Positions 35,041 through 43,465 of a stretch of 64,000 nucleotides of DNA are shown here, one piece after another. The notes under the pieces are model-generated. The model had not been told where the DNA came from. It saw nothing but the letters and a program-made list of their open reading frames with translations, and did not search any database. Both the position numbers and the translations under genes were made by a program. This DNA is from CAYRTV01 sp964505785. Lineage in GTDB: Bacteria > Acidobacteriota > Aminicenantia > Aminicenantales > Aminicenantaceae. The stretch's first letter is position 1; each line of letters begins with the position of its first letter. Location: NCBI GenBank assembly GCA_964505785.1, contig CAZDJZ010000001.1:248001-312000 (forward strand), read 5' to 3'.

Positions 35041-35526
35041 TTACATTTTATATTTGCCGAAATCTTCCGGTTTTAAATTCTCCAGCCAGTTCTTCAGCTT
35101 TTCCGAATCTTCCAAGTTTTCGTCAAATTTTAAACTTTGCGCCTTTTCAATGACCTTATCCTCCACAAAAATAGGAGAATCGGTTCGCAGGGAAAGCGCA
35201 ATGGCATCGGAGGGACGTGAGTCTATGGCAATGGTTTCGCCGTTATGCCGGCAGTAAATGACGGCATAAAAAGTATTATCTTTGATATCATTGACGACAA
35301 TTTTTTCTACATGAGTCTCCAAATTATTCAACAAATTCTTAACAAGGTCGTGAGTCATGGGCCTGGGTGTGCTGATATTTTCAAGCTTGAGCGAGATGGC
35401 ATTGGCTTCGAATACGCCGATCCAGATCGGCAGCATTCTTTCCTTTTGCGGGTCTTCCAGCACGACAATGGGCATTTTAGAAACGGGGTCAATCACCAAC
35501 CCCTTGATTTTCATGCGAATTTCCAT
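35041..35526 (-). CDS. Bifunctional nuclease family protein (DUF151)
   Basis: Protein of 161 residues of the bifunctional nuclease/DUF151 family: VVLEDPQKERMLPIWIGVFEANAI near residues 20-43 and IDSRPSDAIALSLRTDSPIFV near 100-120 are the conserved blocks. Plant and bacterial members show RNase and DNase activity in vitro; the cellular role is unsettled. GGAGG lies 5 bases before the ATG at 35526, and a strong promoter (35551-35579) is directly upstream, so it is transcribed separately from the ClC gene behind it. Confidence 0.88.
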   Translation of the reverse strand: MEIRMKIKGLVIDPVSKMPIVVLEDPQKERMLPIWIGVFEANAISLKLENISTPRPMTHDLVKNLLNNLETHVEKIVVNDIKDNTFYAVIYCRHNGETIAIDSRPSDAIALSLRTDSPIFVEDKVIEKAQSLKFDENLEDSEKLKNWLENLKPEDFGKYKM

Positions 35527-35550
35527 ATCGACCTCCAGTCAGCTTGTCTT

Positions 35551-35579
35551 AATATAAGGCTGGCCCCGGGTATTGTCAA
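35551..35579 (-). promoter_or_regulatory. Promoter of the bifunctional nuclease gene
   Basis: Read on the minus strand: TTGACA (35579-35574), 17-base spacer, TATATT (35556-35551), followed about 25 bases later by the ATG. Confidence 0.8.
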
Positions 35580-35595
35580 GAATCGAAAAAAGGAC

Positions 35596-37599
35596 TTAGT
35601 CTTTGTCTTTCAGCACTTTTGTGATATTCTCCTCAAGGCCGGCCAGGACGAGAATATCCCCTTTTTTTGCCGTTTCCTCAGCGGAAGGGATCGTGATGGT
35701 GCGGGGAGGATATTTGCGTTTGATCAACAAGATGTCTATTCCATAACGTGCTTTCAGGTTCAATTGGATGAGATTTTTATCCCAGAAACGGGAGGGAGCC
35801 ATAATCTCTGTTACTTTATAACCGGCCCCGATGTCGAAACTTTTGGTCAAGTTCGTAGATTTGAGTTTTTGGATCAAACCGGAGGCGGCTTCGCGCTTCA
35901 TGATTTCGTGGTTATAAGCCTCAATCACATCTTTCCGTTTGATAACCCCCATGAACTTGCCGTTTTTAACGACCGCGATTTCATCAACATCACTTCTTCC
36001 GAAAATATGCATGGCCTCTTCCAGGGTGTCATTGATATCGATGAATACCCCGGAGATGGCGATGTCTTCCGCTATGACCAAGGAATCAAGCCATTCCTTA
36101 TCATATGTCAGGTTAACAAGTTCCTTGAAGCTGAAATATCCGAGATAATGATTCGATGAATCAATAATTTGAAAACAAATTTGATTGCCGCTGAGTGTTT
36201 GGTTTATGATTTTACCCGCCTGTTCCGTGTCTAAAAATGTTTGGTAATCCTGGCTGATAAAGTCGCGAACAGTTAGTGAGCGCAGTATATTGACATCTTT
36301 TCCTTCTTTGTAAAGCAGTCCTTTCTTTTTCAATTTGATTGTATAGATGGATTCTCTATGGAGTCCTGCTGTGATAAGTGAGGCGATAATGCAAGAGAGC
36401 ATCAAAGGAAGAATAATCTTATAATCTCCGGTCATCTCAAAAATCATAATGATCGCGGTTATAGGTGCATGGGTGGCGGCGGCAACAACGGCCCCCATTC
36501 CAACGAGGGAAAAGGCGCCCGGCGTTGAAATTGATCCCGGGAAAAGGTTGTGAAAGATATTTCCAATGAAATTTCCTGTCATCGCGCCCATGAAAAGCGA
36601 AGGAGCCAGAACACCTCCGGATCCCCCCGAACCTAGAGTCATTGAAGTACTCAAAACTTTGGCAAAAATGAGAACGCAGGCTAAAAGTATCCCTACCTGG
36701 CCCTGGAGGCCGGCATCGATGGCTTCATAACTGGTTCCTAGAATTTGCGGAAATGCCAACCCTGCTCCGCCAACCAAAAGACCGCCCAGCATTGGTTTTA
36801 ACAAAGGATGGACACGGAGATTTTCAAAATTTTCTTCGAAGAAATATAGGACTTTAATGAAAACAATCGCAATCAGTCCGCTAATGATGCCAAGTAAAAT
36901 ATAAGGGCCGATTTCCCAAATACTGATGAGCGTATATTTTGGAACAAAAAAAGCGGCAAAATCCCCTGTGAGAAACCGGGCTGTTAATGTCGCGATAACA
37001 GAAGTTACAATTATAGGGCTGAATGAAAAAACACCAAATTCGCTCATAAGGACTTCCATAGCGAATAGGGCGCCAGCAATAGGCGCGTTGAAAGTCGCTC
37101 CAATACCGCCGGCGGCTCCAGCAGCAACTAGAGTCCGCATACCCCGCTCTTTGACTTTAAAGACCTTTCCAAAGGTTGAGGCAATGGAAGAGCTGATCTG
37201 CACGATAGGTCCTTCCCGTCCCGCGGAGCCTCCGGTTCCGATACAGACGGATGATGCCAAGGCTTTGACAACGGCGACTTTTGGTTTTATTCGCCCTCCC
37301 CGAAAAATAAGTGACTCCAGAATTTCCGGAACTCCATGACCTTTGGCTTCCCGGGCGCCGTAATATATCATTGGGGCGATAATGAGTCCGCCGATAGCGG
37401 GAATTAATATGGTAAAAAACCAGGGCTGCTCTGGGACAGCTGCAATAATGGGAGAAAGCCGCCAAAAAAATCTTTGAAAAAAATGGATTAAAAACTCAAA
37501 TAGGATAGAAGTGAGACCGGCGATAATGCCGATCAGGACGGCTAATAGGGTTAGATTCACATGTTCAGCGAATTCTGGATTTTTTGGTGAAAATCTCAT
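35596..37599 (-). CDS. ClC-family chloride transporter with CBS and TrkA-C domains
   Basis: Integral membrane protein of 667 residues. The ClC core (about 1-440) has the anion-site motifs GTGGSAGREGPIVQ (gating Glu present), GGSGGVLAPSLFMGA and GIGATFNAPIAGALFAMEV. Two CBS domains (about 450-570) and a C-terminal TrkA-C/RCK-C domain (about 590-667, IQLNLKARYGIDILLIKR) follow. The retained gating glutamate fits either a Cl-/H+ exchanger or a channel. CBS and TrkA-C domains usually bind nucleotides or small ligands and may regulate transport. No clear ribosome site precedes the ATG. Encoded upstream of the nuclease gene on the same strand. Confidence 0.92.
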   Translation of the reverse strand: MRFSPKNPEFAEHVNLTLLAVLIGIIAGLTSILFEFLIHFFQRFFWRLSPIIAAVPEQPWFFTILIPAIGGLIIAPMIYYGAREAKGHGVPEILESLIFRGGRIKPKVAVVKALASSVCIGTGGSAGREGPIVQISSSIASTFGKVFKVKERGMRTLVAAGAAGGIGATFNAPIAGALFAMEVLMSEFGVFSFSPIIVTSVIATLTARFLTGDFAAFFVPKYTLISIWEIGPYILLGIISGLIAIVFIKVLYFFEENFENLRVHPLLKPMLGGLLVGGAGLAFPQILGTSYEAIDAGLQGQVGILLACVLIFAKVLSTSMTLGSGGSGGVLAPSLFMGAMTGNFIGNIFHNLFPGSISTPGAFSLVGMGAVVAAATHAPITAIIMIFEMTGDYKIILPLMLSCIIASLITAGLHRESIYTIKLKKKGLLYKEGKDVNILRSLTVRDFISQDYQTFLDTEQAGKIINQTLSGNQICFQIIDSSNHYLGYFSFKELVNLTYDKEWLDSLVIAEDIAISGVFIDINDTLEEAMHIFGRSDVDEIAVVKNGKFMGVIKRKDVIEAYNHEIMKREAASGLIQKLKSTNLTKSFDIGAGYKVTEIMAPSRFWDKNLIQLNLKARYGIDILLIKRKYPPRTITIPSAEETAKKGDILVLAGLEENITKVLKDKD

Positions 37600-37840
37600 A
37601 TTATTATCAACCTGTGTTTTTTAATAAAGTCATCCCCTTGCGGCACAAGGGAAGGCGATGAGTCTCGATTTTATCCAGTTGGTCTCATCTTTTCAAGTCC
37701 GCTGTATTTTTTTTGGCGCCGATGCATCATAATCCGGTGGAAGCTGGTTGTATAATGTGAGGAAACAACGGGATGTTCAGGTGGGGAGAAGGCCTTTTTT
37801 TTTGAGAGGCAAAGTGTTAGAATAGCTTCGGAGGATGAAG

Positions 37841-38752
37841 ATGAAAAAAACTGTTTGGCTGATTGTATTGCTTGTTTTTTGCGGGAATTTGGCCATTGCG
37901 CAGACATATAAAGGCAAAGCCAGAATCAAAGGATTTGTCTATGACGAAGAAGGCAATCCGATCGAAGGTGTAACGGTCAAACTTTATTCTGTTATTGGTG
38001 AATCCGGGTTTGAGGTGGAAACTGATGCTGAGGGCAAATGGCTGGCTTCATGGATTAGAGGAGGAGCCTGGAATGTTGATTTTGAGAAAATTGGATACGC
38101 GCCGAAAAAAATCAGTATTGATGTAAAAAGTTACGGACGCAATCCTGATATTGAAGCTACACTTGAAAAAGTCGAAGGACTGGTTATCACACCGGAATTG
38201 GGGGAGGAACTGGGAAAAGGGAATGATCTGTACAACCAGGGCCAATACAAGGAATCTATTGCCTTATTTGAAAAATTGCTGGCGGATAACCCTGATGCTT
38301 ACATTATTAATATGAATATCGGGAATGCCTATTTTCAAATGGAAGAATACGACACTGCTTTAAGTTATTATGCAAAAGTATTGGATGCGGCCCCGGACAA
38401 CATCCGGGCCAAACTTCAAGCAGGAAACGCTCTGGCTAATCAAGGCAAAGATGAGGAAGCCCTGGAATGGTATAGTAAGATTGATTTCCAAGAAATCGAT
38501 GATGCCACCGTTCTTTATAACATCGGGACCAATTATTATAACAGCGGACAATATGCGGATGCTTTAAAGTATTATGAGCGGGCCCTGGAAGTGGACAAAA
38601 ATTTCCTTGATGCTGTCTACCAAGCGGGTTTAGCGAATCTTTCCCTTGGTGAAAATAAGAATGCCGTCAAATATTTTGAATTGTATCTGGAAAAAGATCC
38701 GGATTCTCAGCGTGCAGATCAGGTCCGGGGATTTCTGGATTACCTGAAATAG
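37841..38752 (+). CDS. Secreted carboxypeptidase-regulatory-like / TPR protein
   Basis: Exported protein of 303 residues. After a signal peptide (about 1-21) a carboxypeptidase-regulatory beta-sandwich (about 28-105) begins KARIKGFVYDEEGNPIEGVTV. It is followed by about five tetratricopeptide repeats (about 130-300), e.g. GNDLYNQGQYKESIALFEKLL and IGTNYYNSGQYADALKYYERAL. Such proteins are common in GWxTD-rich genomes; the TPRs suggest protein binding in the periplasm. The ATG at 37841 is 6 bases from GGAGG, whereas the ATG at 37835 touches it, so the later start is chosen. First gene of the GWxTD island. Confidence 0.85.
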   Translation: MKKTVWLIVLLVFCGNLAIAQTYKGKARIKGFVYDEEGNPIEGVTVKLYSVIGESGFEVETDAEGKWLASWIRGGAWNVDFEKIGYAPKKISIDVKSYGRNPDIEATLEKVEGLVITPELGEELGKGNDLYNQGQYKESIALFEKLLADNPDAYIINMNIGNAYFQMEEYDTALSYYAKVLDAAPDNIRAKLQAGNALANQGKDEEALEWYSKIDFQEIDDATVLYNIGTNYYNSGQYADALKYYERALEVDKNFLDAVYQAGLANLSLGENKNAVKYFELYLEKDPDSQRADQVRGFLDYLK

Positions 38753-38765
38753 TATTTTCGATAAA

Positions 38766-38786
38766 CCGCCGGAAACCGGCGGAGGG
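38766..38786 (+). promoter_or_regulatory. GC-rich hairpin overlapping the ribosome binding site of GWxTD gene 1
   Basis: CCGCCGG-AAA-CCGGCGG is a perfect 7-bp stem with a 3-base loop (38766-38782). The ribosome site GGAGGG (38781-38786) shares its first two G residues with the stem, and the ATG follows 5 bases later. This could limit translation or separate the two messages. Confidence 0.55.
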
Positions 38787-38791
38787 ACAGC

Positions 38792-39706
38792 ATGCCAAAA
38801 CATAAAGTAATTTTATTTTTTTTGGGGGTTGGATGGTTGGCAGGCATCTGGGCTTGCGGGCCGTCCCGTGCTGTAAAATTAGACGCATCAGCTCAGAATT
38901 TTTATGAAACCGCCCGTTTGATCATGACGGAACAAGAAAAGAAGATTTTCAATCATATGCCCAGCAATAAAGCACGAAAAGAGTTTGTTCAGGAGTTCTG
39001 GGACAAACGTGATCCCAGCCCGGATAACGACATCAATGAATTTAAGGAGGAGTTCTACCGCCGCATCGAATATGCCAATACCCGTTTTCGTGAAGGGACG
39101 CAAGGATGGAAAACCGACCGGGGCCGCATTTATATTTTTTTTGGGCCTCCGGACCGGATTGAGCGGCGGCCTATGCTGAATTACCCTGAGGCTAAAGGAA
39201 TTCAAGTGTGGATTTATTACCGTTATAATTTCGGGGTGGAATTTGTCGATAAACGGGGAGACGGGTCTTACACCTTTGATCCTTACAGCGGGGTATACGG
39301 GAGTTTTTTTGATGCCATGGAAATGGCGAAGCTGGGTTTGACGGCAATCGATTCCGCAAATGAAGAGTGGGTCAAAAAATTTATGGATTTCAATGCGGAT
39401 TATAATGCGTCAAATCAGGAAATTGAGCTGTCGATTCCTGCGGATACCCTTGTTTTTGTGGAAGAAGATGAAATTTTGACCGTTAGTTTTTTGTTAAAGT
39501 TTTATATTTATGAGAAAAACGGGCCGAAACTGGATGAGTTTGAAGCTAACCGGAGGGTAGAAATAACGGAGCAGGAAATTCTGGAAACGAAAGAAGTTAC
39601 ATTGACCATTCCGTACCAATTGGCGCCTGGAAATTATTATTTTGATGTAGTGGTGGAAGTTTCTGAAACGGGGAGGGTCCGCAAGATTTTTGATATCAAG
39701 GCGTGA
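38792..39706 (+). CDS. GWxTD domain lipoprotein
   Basis: Exported protein of 304 residues with a signal ending in a lipobox-like IWAC (Cys about residue 22). The GWxTD domain (about 40-150) is clear: EFVQEFWDKRDPSPDNDINEF, then GWKTDRGRIYIFFGPPDRIE. The C-terminal part (about 210-304) is beta-rich (VFVEEDEILTVSFLLKFYIY). GWxTD domains are widespread in Acidobacteriota, Aminicenantes and Bacteroidota; no function is established. It shares the motif with the next gene, whose start is 4 bases after this stop, and follows the TPR gene by 39 bases including a GC hairpin. Confidence 0.88.
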   Translation: MPKHKVILFFLGVGWLAGIWACGPSRAVKLDASAQNFYETARLIMTEQEKKIFNHMPSNKARKEFVQEFWDKRDPSPDNDINEFKEEFYRRIEYANTRFREGTQGWKTDRGRIYIFFGPPDRIERRPMLNYPEAKGIQVWIYYRYNFGVEFVDKRGDGSYTFDPYSGVYGSFFDAMEMAKLGLTAIDSANEEWVKKFMDFNADYNASNQEIELSIPADTLVFVEEDEILTVSFLLKFYIYEKNGPKLDEFEANRRVEITEQEILETKEVTLTIPYQLAPGNYYFDVVVEVSETGRVRKIFDIKA

Positions 39707-39710
39707 TGGC

Positions 39711-41810
39711 ATGAGAAAACAAATTTGTATTTGGATGACCGTATTTCTTGCGATGACCATTTTATCAGGTCCGGTTTTCGGACAGAAAATCAAACGCAGG
39801 GACCTGCCTCAAAAATACCAGGATTTTTTAGACTTGACGCAGTATATCATCATGGAAGAAGAACAGGATGTATTCATGCAGCTGCAATCAAACCGCGACC
39901 GGGATATTTTTATTGAGACATTTTGGGCTCAACGGGATCCGACCCCCGGAACACCGGCTAATGAGTATAAACAGCAGCATATTGAGCGTTTCCATTATGC
40001 CAACCAGCGCTATGGCCGCTCAACCGCCCGTGACGGCTGGAGGACGGATCAGGGGCGTATTTACATCATTTTGGGAGAGCCCCACAGTGTTGAGCGTTTC
40101 ACCAGTCAGCAGGGAATTTATCCTACCGAAGTCTGGTATTACTACGGAGACAAGAATAAAGGCCTTCCTCCTCATTTTGCGATTGTATTTTATAAGCGGA
40201 GCGGCATTGGGGAATTTCAAATATATGATCATGTGGCGGACGGTCCCAGTGCGCTTCTGGTTGACGGCCGGCACATGGATTCCGCAAATTATGCAACCTT
40301 ATACGAAACGATTCAAGAATTGGCTCCCACATTGGCATTGGTGTCCCATTCCATGGTCCCAGGGGATATTCCTTATAATTACCAGCCTTCACCGGTAAAC
40401 AATATTATGATGGCCGATATTCTGGAATCGCCGAAGAAAGATGTCAATCCCAAATACGCCACCCATTTTTTAGATTACAAAGGGATTGTCAGCTCCGAAT
40501 ACATGACCAATTATATCGAAAGCGAAGCTAATTTGGCTTTTATGCGGGACCCCCTTCTGGGCATGAATTTCGCTCATTTTTCCATGGCGCCCAAAGAAAT
40601 TTCCGTGGATTACTACGAACCCAAAGACCAATATTATTGTAATTATTCCATCAACGTAAGTTTGCGTAAAAACGACGACGATATTGTGTTTCAATACACA
40701 AAGGATTTTCCTTTCTATTTTTCCCCCGAAAAGGTTGAAGGAATTCAAAGCAACGGCATTGCCATAGAAGATTCATTCCCTATTGCCGAAGGTACATACA
40801 AATTCATTGTTCTTCTTCAGAATTCGGTAGGGAAGGAATTCAGTGTTTTTGAAGAAAACATCACCATTCCGGAGGATTCCAAGGAACCCCGGATTGATGC
40901 ATTCCTTATTGGGTATGATTCCCAGAAATACAGCGGAAATCTGCATATTCCTTTCAAAGTGATGGACACAAAGCTGCTGCTTGATCCCAAAAACACTTTT
41001 TCCCAAGGCGATGAGCTCCATTTCATGGTCAATATGATCAATATCAGCAGAGCTATATGGGAATCCGGCCGTTTGAAAATTCATCTTAAGGGAATGAAAC
41101 ACAGCCAGCCGGTTGAAAAATCATTAAACATCCGGTTGACGGATTATCCCTTTAATGCGGCCATTCCTGTCAACAAGATATTTGCAGGCACCCAGCTTTC
41201 GCCCGACTACTATGAAGTGTCCGTAGATTTAATGAATGGAGAGGGGGTTGTCCTGGACAGCTCCAAAGCCAATCTTATCATTTCACCTGAAGCAGCCATA
41301 GCGCATCCCATGTCCAACACCAAGGCCTTTTCGCATGCCAATAGTTTTGTTTTCTATCTTATGCTGGCCAACCAATATGAAAAATCTGATCAGCCGGAGA
41401 AAGCTGAAGCCTTTTATCAGCGTGTTTTTGAAACGAGACCGGATTATACCAAGGCGCTTTTGGACTATTCCAACTTTTTAATCGATCAGAAAAAATATCA
41501 AAAAGGTATTGAAATTATTGAAAAATTGAAAGCTCATGATAGTGCAGAGTATGATTACTATCTGTTGAAAGGAAAAGCCCTGATGGGTTTGGGGCAGTAT
41601 TCCCAAGCGATTGATTATTTTTTGGAAGGGAATAAAATCTATAACAGTGATATTGTCCTGTTGAATGCGCTGGGTTTCTGCTACCGTCAGACCGGCCGGC
41701 ATAAACAAGCATTGGAGGTCTTCCAATCCTCGTTGGAACTGAATAACCAGCAGCCGGAGATCAAGGCGATGGTGGAAGAGATTCGGAATAAACAGCATAT
41801 CAAACCTTAA
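39711..41810 (+). CDS. GWxTD domain protein with C-terminal TPRs
   Basis: Exported protein of 699 residues. Signal peptide about 1-23; GWxTD domain (about 35-160) with FWAQRDPTPGTPANEY and GWRTDQGRIYIILGEPHSVERF; a long beta-rich middle (about 290-540) resembling two stacked sandwich domains; and C-terminal tetratricopeptide repeats (about 550-695, e.g. EKAEAFYQRVFETRPDYTKALL). It is a paralogue of the preceding gene with extra domains. The start ATG at 39711 is chosen over the frame opening at 39690 because a signal peptide follows it directly. Function unknown; a role in handling exported proteins or envelope assembly is a guess. Confidence 0.87.
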   Translation: MRKQICIWMTVFLAMTILSGPVFGQKIKRRDLPQKYQDFLDLTQYIIMEEEQDVFMQLQSNRDRDIFIETFWAQRDPTPGTPANEYKQQHIERFHYANQRYGRSTARDGWRTDQGRIYIILGEPHSVERFTSQQGIYPTEVWYYYGDKNKGLPPHFAIVFYKRSGIGEFQIYDHVADGPSALLVDGRHMDSANYATLYETIQELAPTLALVSHSMVPGDIPYNYQPSPVNNIMMADILESPKKDVNPKYATHFLDYKGIVSSEYMTNYIESEANLAFMRDPLLGMNFAHFSMAPKEISVDYYEPKDQYYCNYSINVSLRKNDDDIVFQYTKDFPFYFSPEKVEGIQSNGIAIEDSFPIAEGTYKFIVLLQNSVGKEFSVFEENITIPEDSKEPRIDAFLIGYDSQKYSGNLHIPFKVMDTKLLLDPKNTFSQGDELHFMVNMINISRAIWESGRLKIHLKGMKHSQPVEKSLNIRLTDYPFNAAIPVNKIFAGTQLSPDYYEVSVDLMNGEGVVLDSSKANLIISPEAAIAHPMSNTKAFSHANSFVFYLMLANQYEKSDQPEKAEAFYQRVFETRPDYTKALLDYSNFLIDQKKYQKGIEIIEKLKAHDSAEYDYYLLKGKALMGLGQYSQAIDYFLEGNKIYNSDIVLLNALGFCYRQTGRHKQALEVFQSSLELNNQQPEIKAMVEEIRNKQHIKP

Positions 41811-42132
41811 ACCTGAAATCCAATGAGTTCATGGAGGACTGAACGGTCCAGCCGAAGCTGCCTGGTTTTTACAGAATGACACTATCGTGTCTTTTTTTGA
41901 TTTCCCTTTGCTCTTTACCAAACCAAGCGGGATCCTTCGTGCGCTAACGTGCTTCTCTGGATAATAATTCATTTAAAAAGGTGAAACCAATCTAAAATTT
42001 GAAAAAACGAATCAGGCCGAGAGGATTTCAAAATGTTTCGTTTAAGGAAAGGGAAGGAATGAGAAGAGTTTGGAGTATGGAAAAACTCAGAACAAAGCAA
42101 TTCAGAATAACAAACAAACAAAATAAAGAAAA
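41811..42132. other. Intergenic region between convergent genes
   Basis: About 320 bases. It holds the weak plus-strand terminator and remnants of the GTCATYCTGAG-type repeat (CAGAATGAC near 41873; GGGATCCTTCGTGCGCTAAC near 41931). The rest, up to the minus-strand terminator, is AT-rich with no ORF or motif that I can support. Confidence 0.45.
41878..41898 (+). terminator. Possible terminator after the GWxTD genes
   Basis: GACAC-TATC-GTGTC followed by seven T residues. The stem is only 5 bp, so efficiency is doubtful, but position and T-tract fit the end of the GWxTD transcript. Confidence 0.45.
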
Positions 42133-42160
42133 AAGGCCGCGGAATGAATCCCGCGGCCTT
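42122..42160 (-). terminator. Intrinsic terminator of the 42186-43268 gene
   Basis: Perfect 10-bp stem AAGGCCGCGG (42133-42142) / CCGCGGCCTT (42151-42160) with an 8-base loop; on the minus strand it is followed by TTTTTTCTTT. Confidence 0.9.
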
Positions 42161-42185
42161 GTGATTGATTGAGCTCAGATCGAAA

Positions 42186-43268
42186 CTATTCGGTTTCGGC
42201 TGTCACGATAATGGGTATTTTTTTCTCCAGGGTTTTTCCGGAAATATTGTCTTTGAGATTGATGACAAATGTATATTCTCCGGCTTCGATATCCCGGGTT
42301 TCCTTCTTTTCTTCAATCACTTCTTCGCCCTTTTTCTTCTGGATCAGAACGGTCCGCTTTAGTGGAAGCGGCTGGCTGATAATCGGGGCGTCATAGGCAG
42401 CCTCTGCATAACGGACAATCACTTCGCCTTTTTGCAGTAATTCGTAATTGGCAGTCAGACTGAATTTGTTGGTTTCAGGGTCAGGCTGAGCTCCGAAAAC
42501 ATAGAGAAAGATATCCAGGGAATCCTTCTGCGTGAAAACATTGTTAAGAACAGGGTCGATTTTCAGGATGGAATAAGTAAAAAATCCTTTATGGACTTCC
42601 GTTGTTTTTTCCGGAGCCGCCATCTGCTGGATTTCGCGGGCGAAGAAAACGGGAGTGGTATCCAGGCTGTCTGTGAAATTAGACAAAGAAGGAAGCTCAA
42701 ACTCAAAGTATTGTGTTCCGATTTTTTCCAGGTCTTTGGAAGCAATTGCCATAGAGAGCATGTATTTTCCAGGGGGGAGCGGATAGCCTGTGGAATACAT
42801 GGATTCGTCTTCGGGATTATATCCCTCTTTTTCCTCCTGAAGCCGGATGGGAACATATACTTCCTTGGAATAGTCCCCGTCCGTTTGTTGAAACCAAAGG
42901 AACGCATTAAGTTCGGCCATGAGGATACTGGATTCTTCGGCGGCTTCCTGTGCCTCCCCCTCTTCAACGGGTTCTGCGGTTTGTGCCGGCGGTGTATATC
43001 CAAGGTCGCTGTTTTTAGCCTTGAACAGGAAAATGCTATGCATGTTTTCGCGGGCTGGGAGATAGAGATGCTCGAAGATTTCAAAGGGAATATCCAAACG
43101 GGGAGTCATGTGCTCTTTCCCCTGCATTAATTCCGCTTTGACTTCTTTGGGAATAAAGACCTGTTGGGCTTCCTCCCCCTCCTCTTGGGCGGAGGCTGGA
43201 AACGGCTGGGTGAAGCTGATGATGATTCCCAGCACCAGCGCCGGAATGATAATTTTTTTCGATTTCAT
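42186..43268 (-). CDS. Secreted hypothetical protein, beta-rich, next to the GWxTD genes
   Basis: Exported protein of 360 residues with a signal peptide (about 1-28, ending ASAQ). An acidic low-complexity stretch (PVEEGEAQEAAEE, about 105-120) separates two beta-rich regions. The segments LPPGKYMLSMAIASKD and EAGEYTFVINLKDNISGKTLEKKIPI look like immunoglobulin-type strands and resemble the C-terminal parts of GWxTD proteins, but no GWxTD motif is present. GGAGG precedes the ATG at 43268; the longer frame is rejected because it would put residues before the signal. Convergent with the GWxTD operon, with its own terminator. Function unknown. Confidence 0.75.
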   Translation of the reverse strand: MKSKKIIIPALVLGIIISFTQPFPASAQEEGEEAQQVFIPKEVKAELMQGKEHMTPRLDIPFEIFEHLYLPARENMHSIFLFKAKNSDLGYTPPAQTAEPVEEGEAQEAAEESSILMAELNAFLWFQQTDGDYSKEVYVPIRLQEEKEGYNPEDESMYSTGYPLPPGKYMLSMAIASKDLEKIGTQYFEFELPSLSNFTDSLDTTPVFFAREIQQMAAPEKTTEVHKGFFTYSILKIDPVLNNVFTQKDSLDIFLYVFGAQPDPETNKFSLTANYELLQKGEVIVRYAEAAYDAPIISQPLPLKRTVLIQKKKGEEVIEEKKETRDIEAGEYTFVINLKDNISGKTLEKKIPIIVTAETE

Positions 43269-43465
43269 TTTTCCTCCTTGGGTATAACAAAAATTATATA
43301 AACGCATTCAGTACTATTGCAGATAATTTTGCAAATAAACAATAGTGTAACAAAACAGCCGTGATTTTTCCAATAAAAAGGCAGTTTCCAAGGGAAGATG
43401 CAAAGAGGCGGGGATACAGGCCCTGACTATTTTCCAGAGAACCTTGAAACAATTCGCCGGTTTTA

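Noticed and set aside
35245..36159. 304-codon open frame on the plus strand
   Set aside because: It lies opposite the bifunctional nuclease gene, its promoter and the 3' part of the ClC gene, all well supported; no ribosome site and no recognisable motif.
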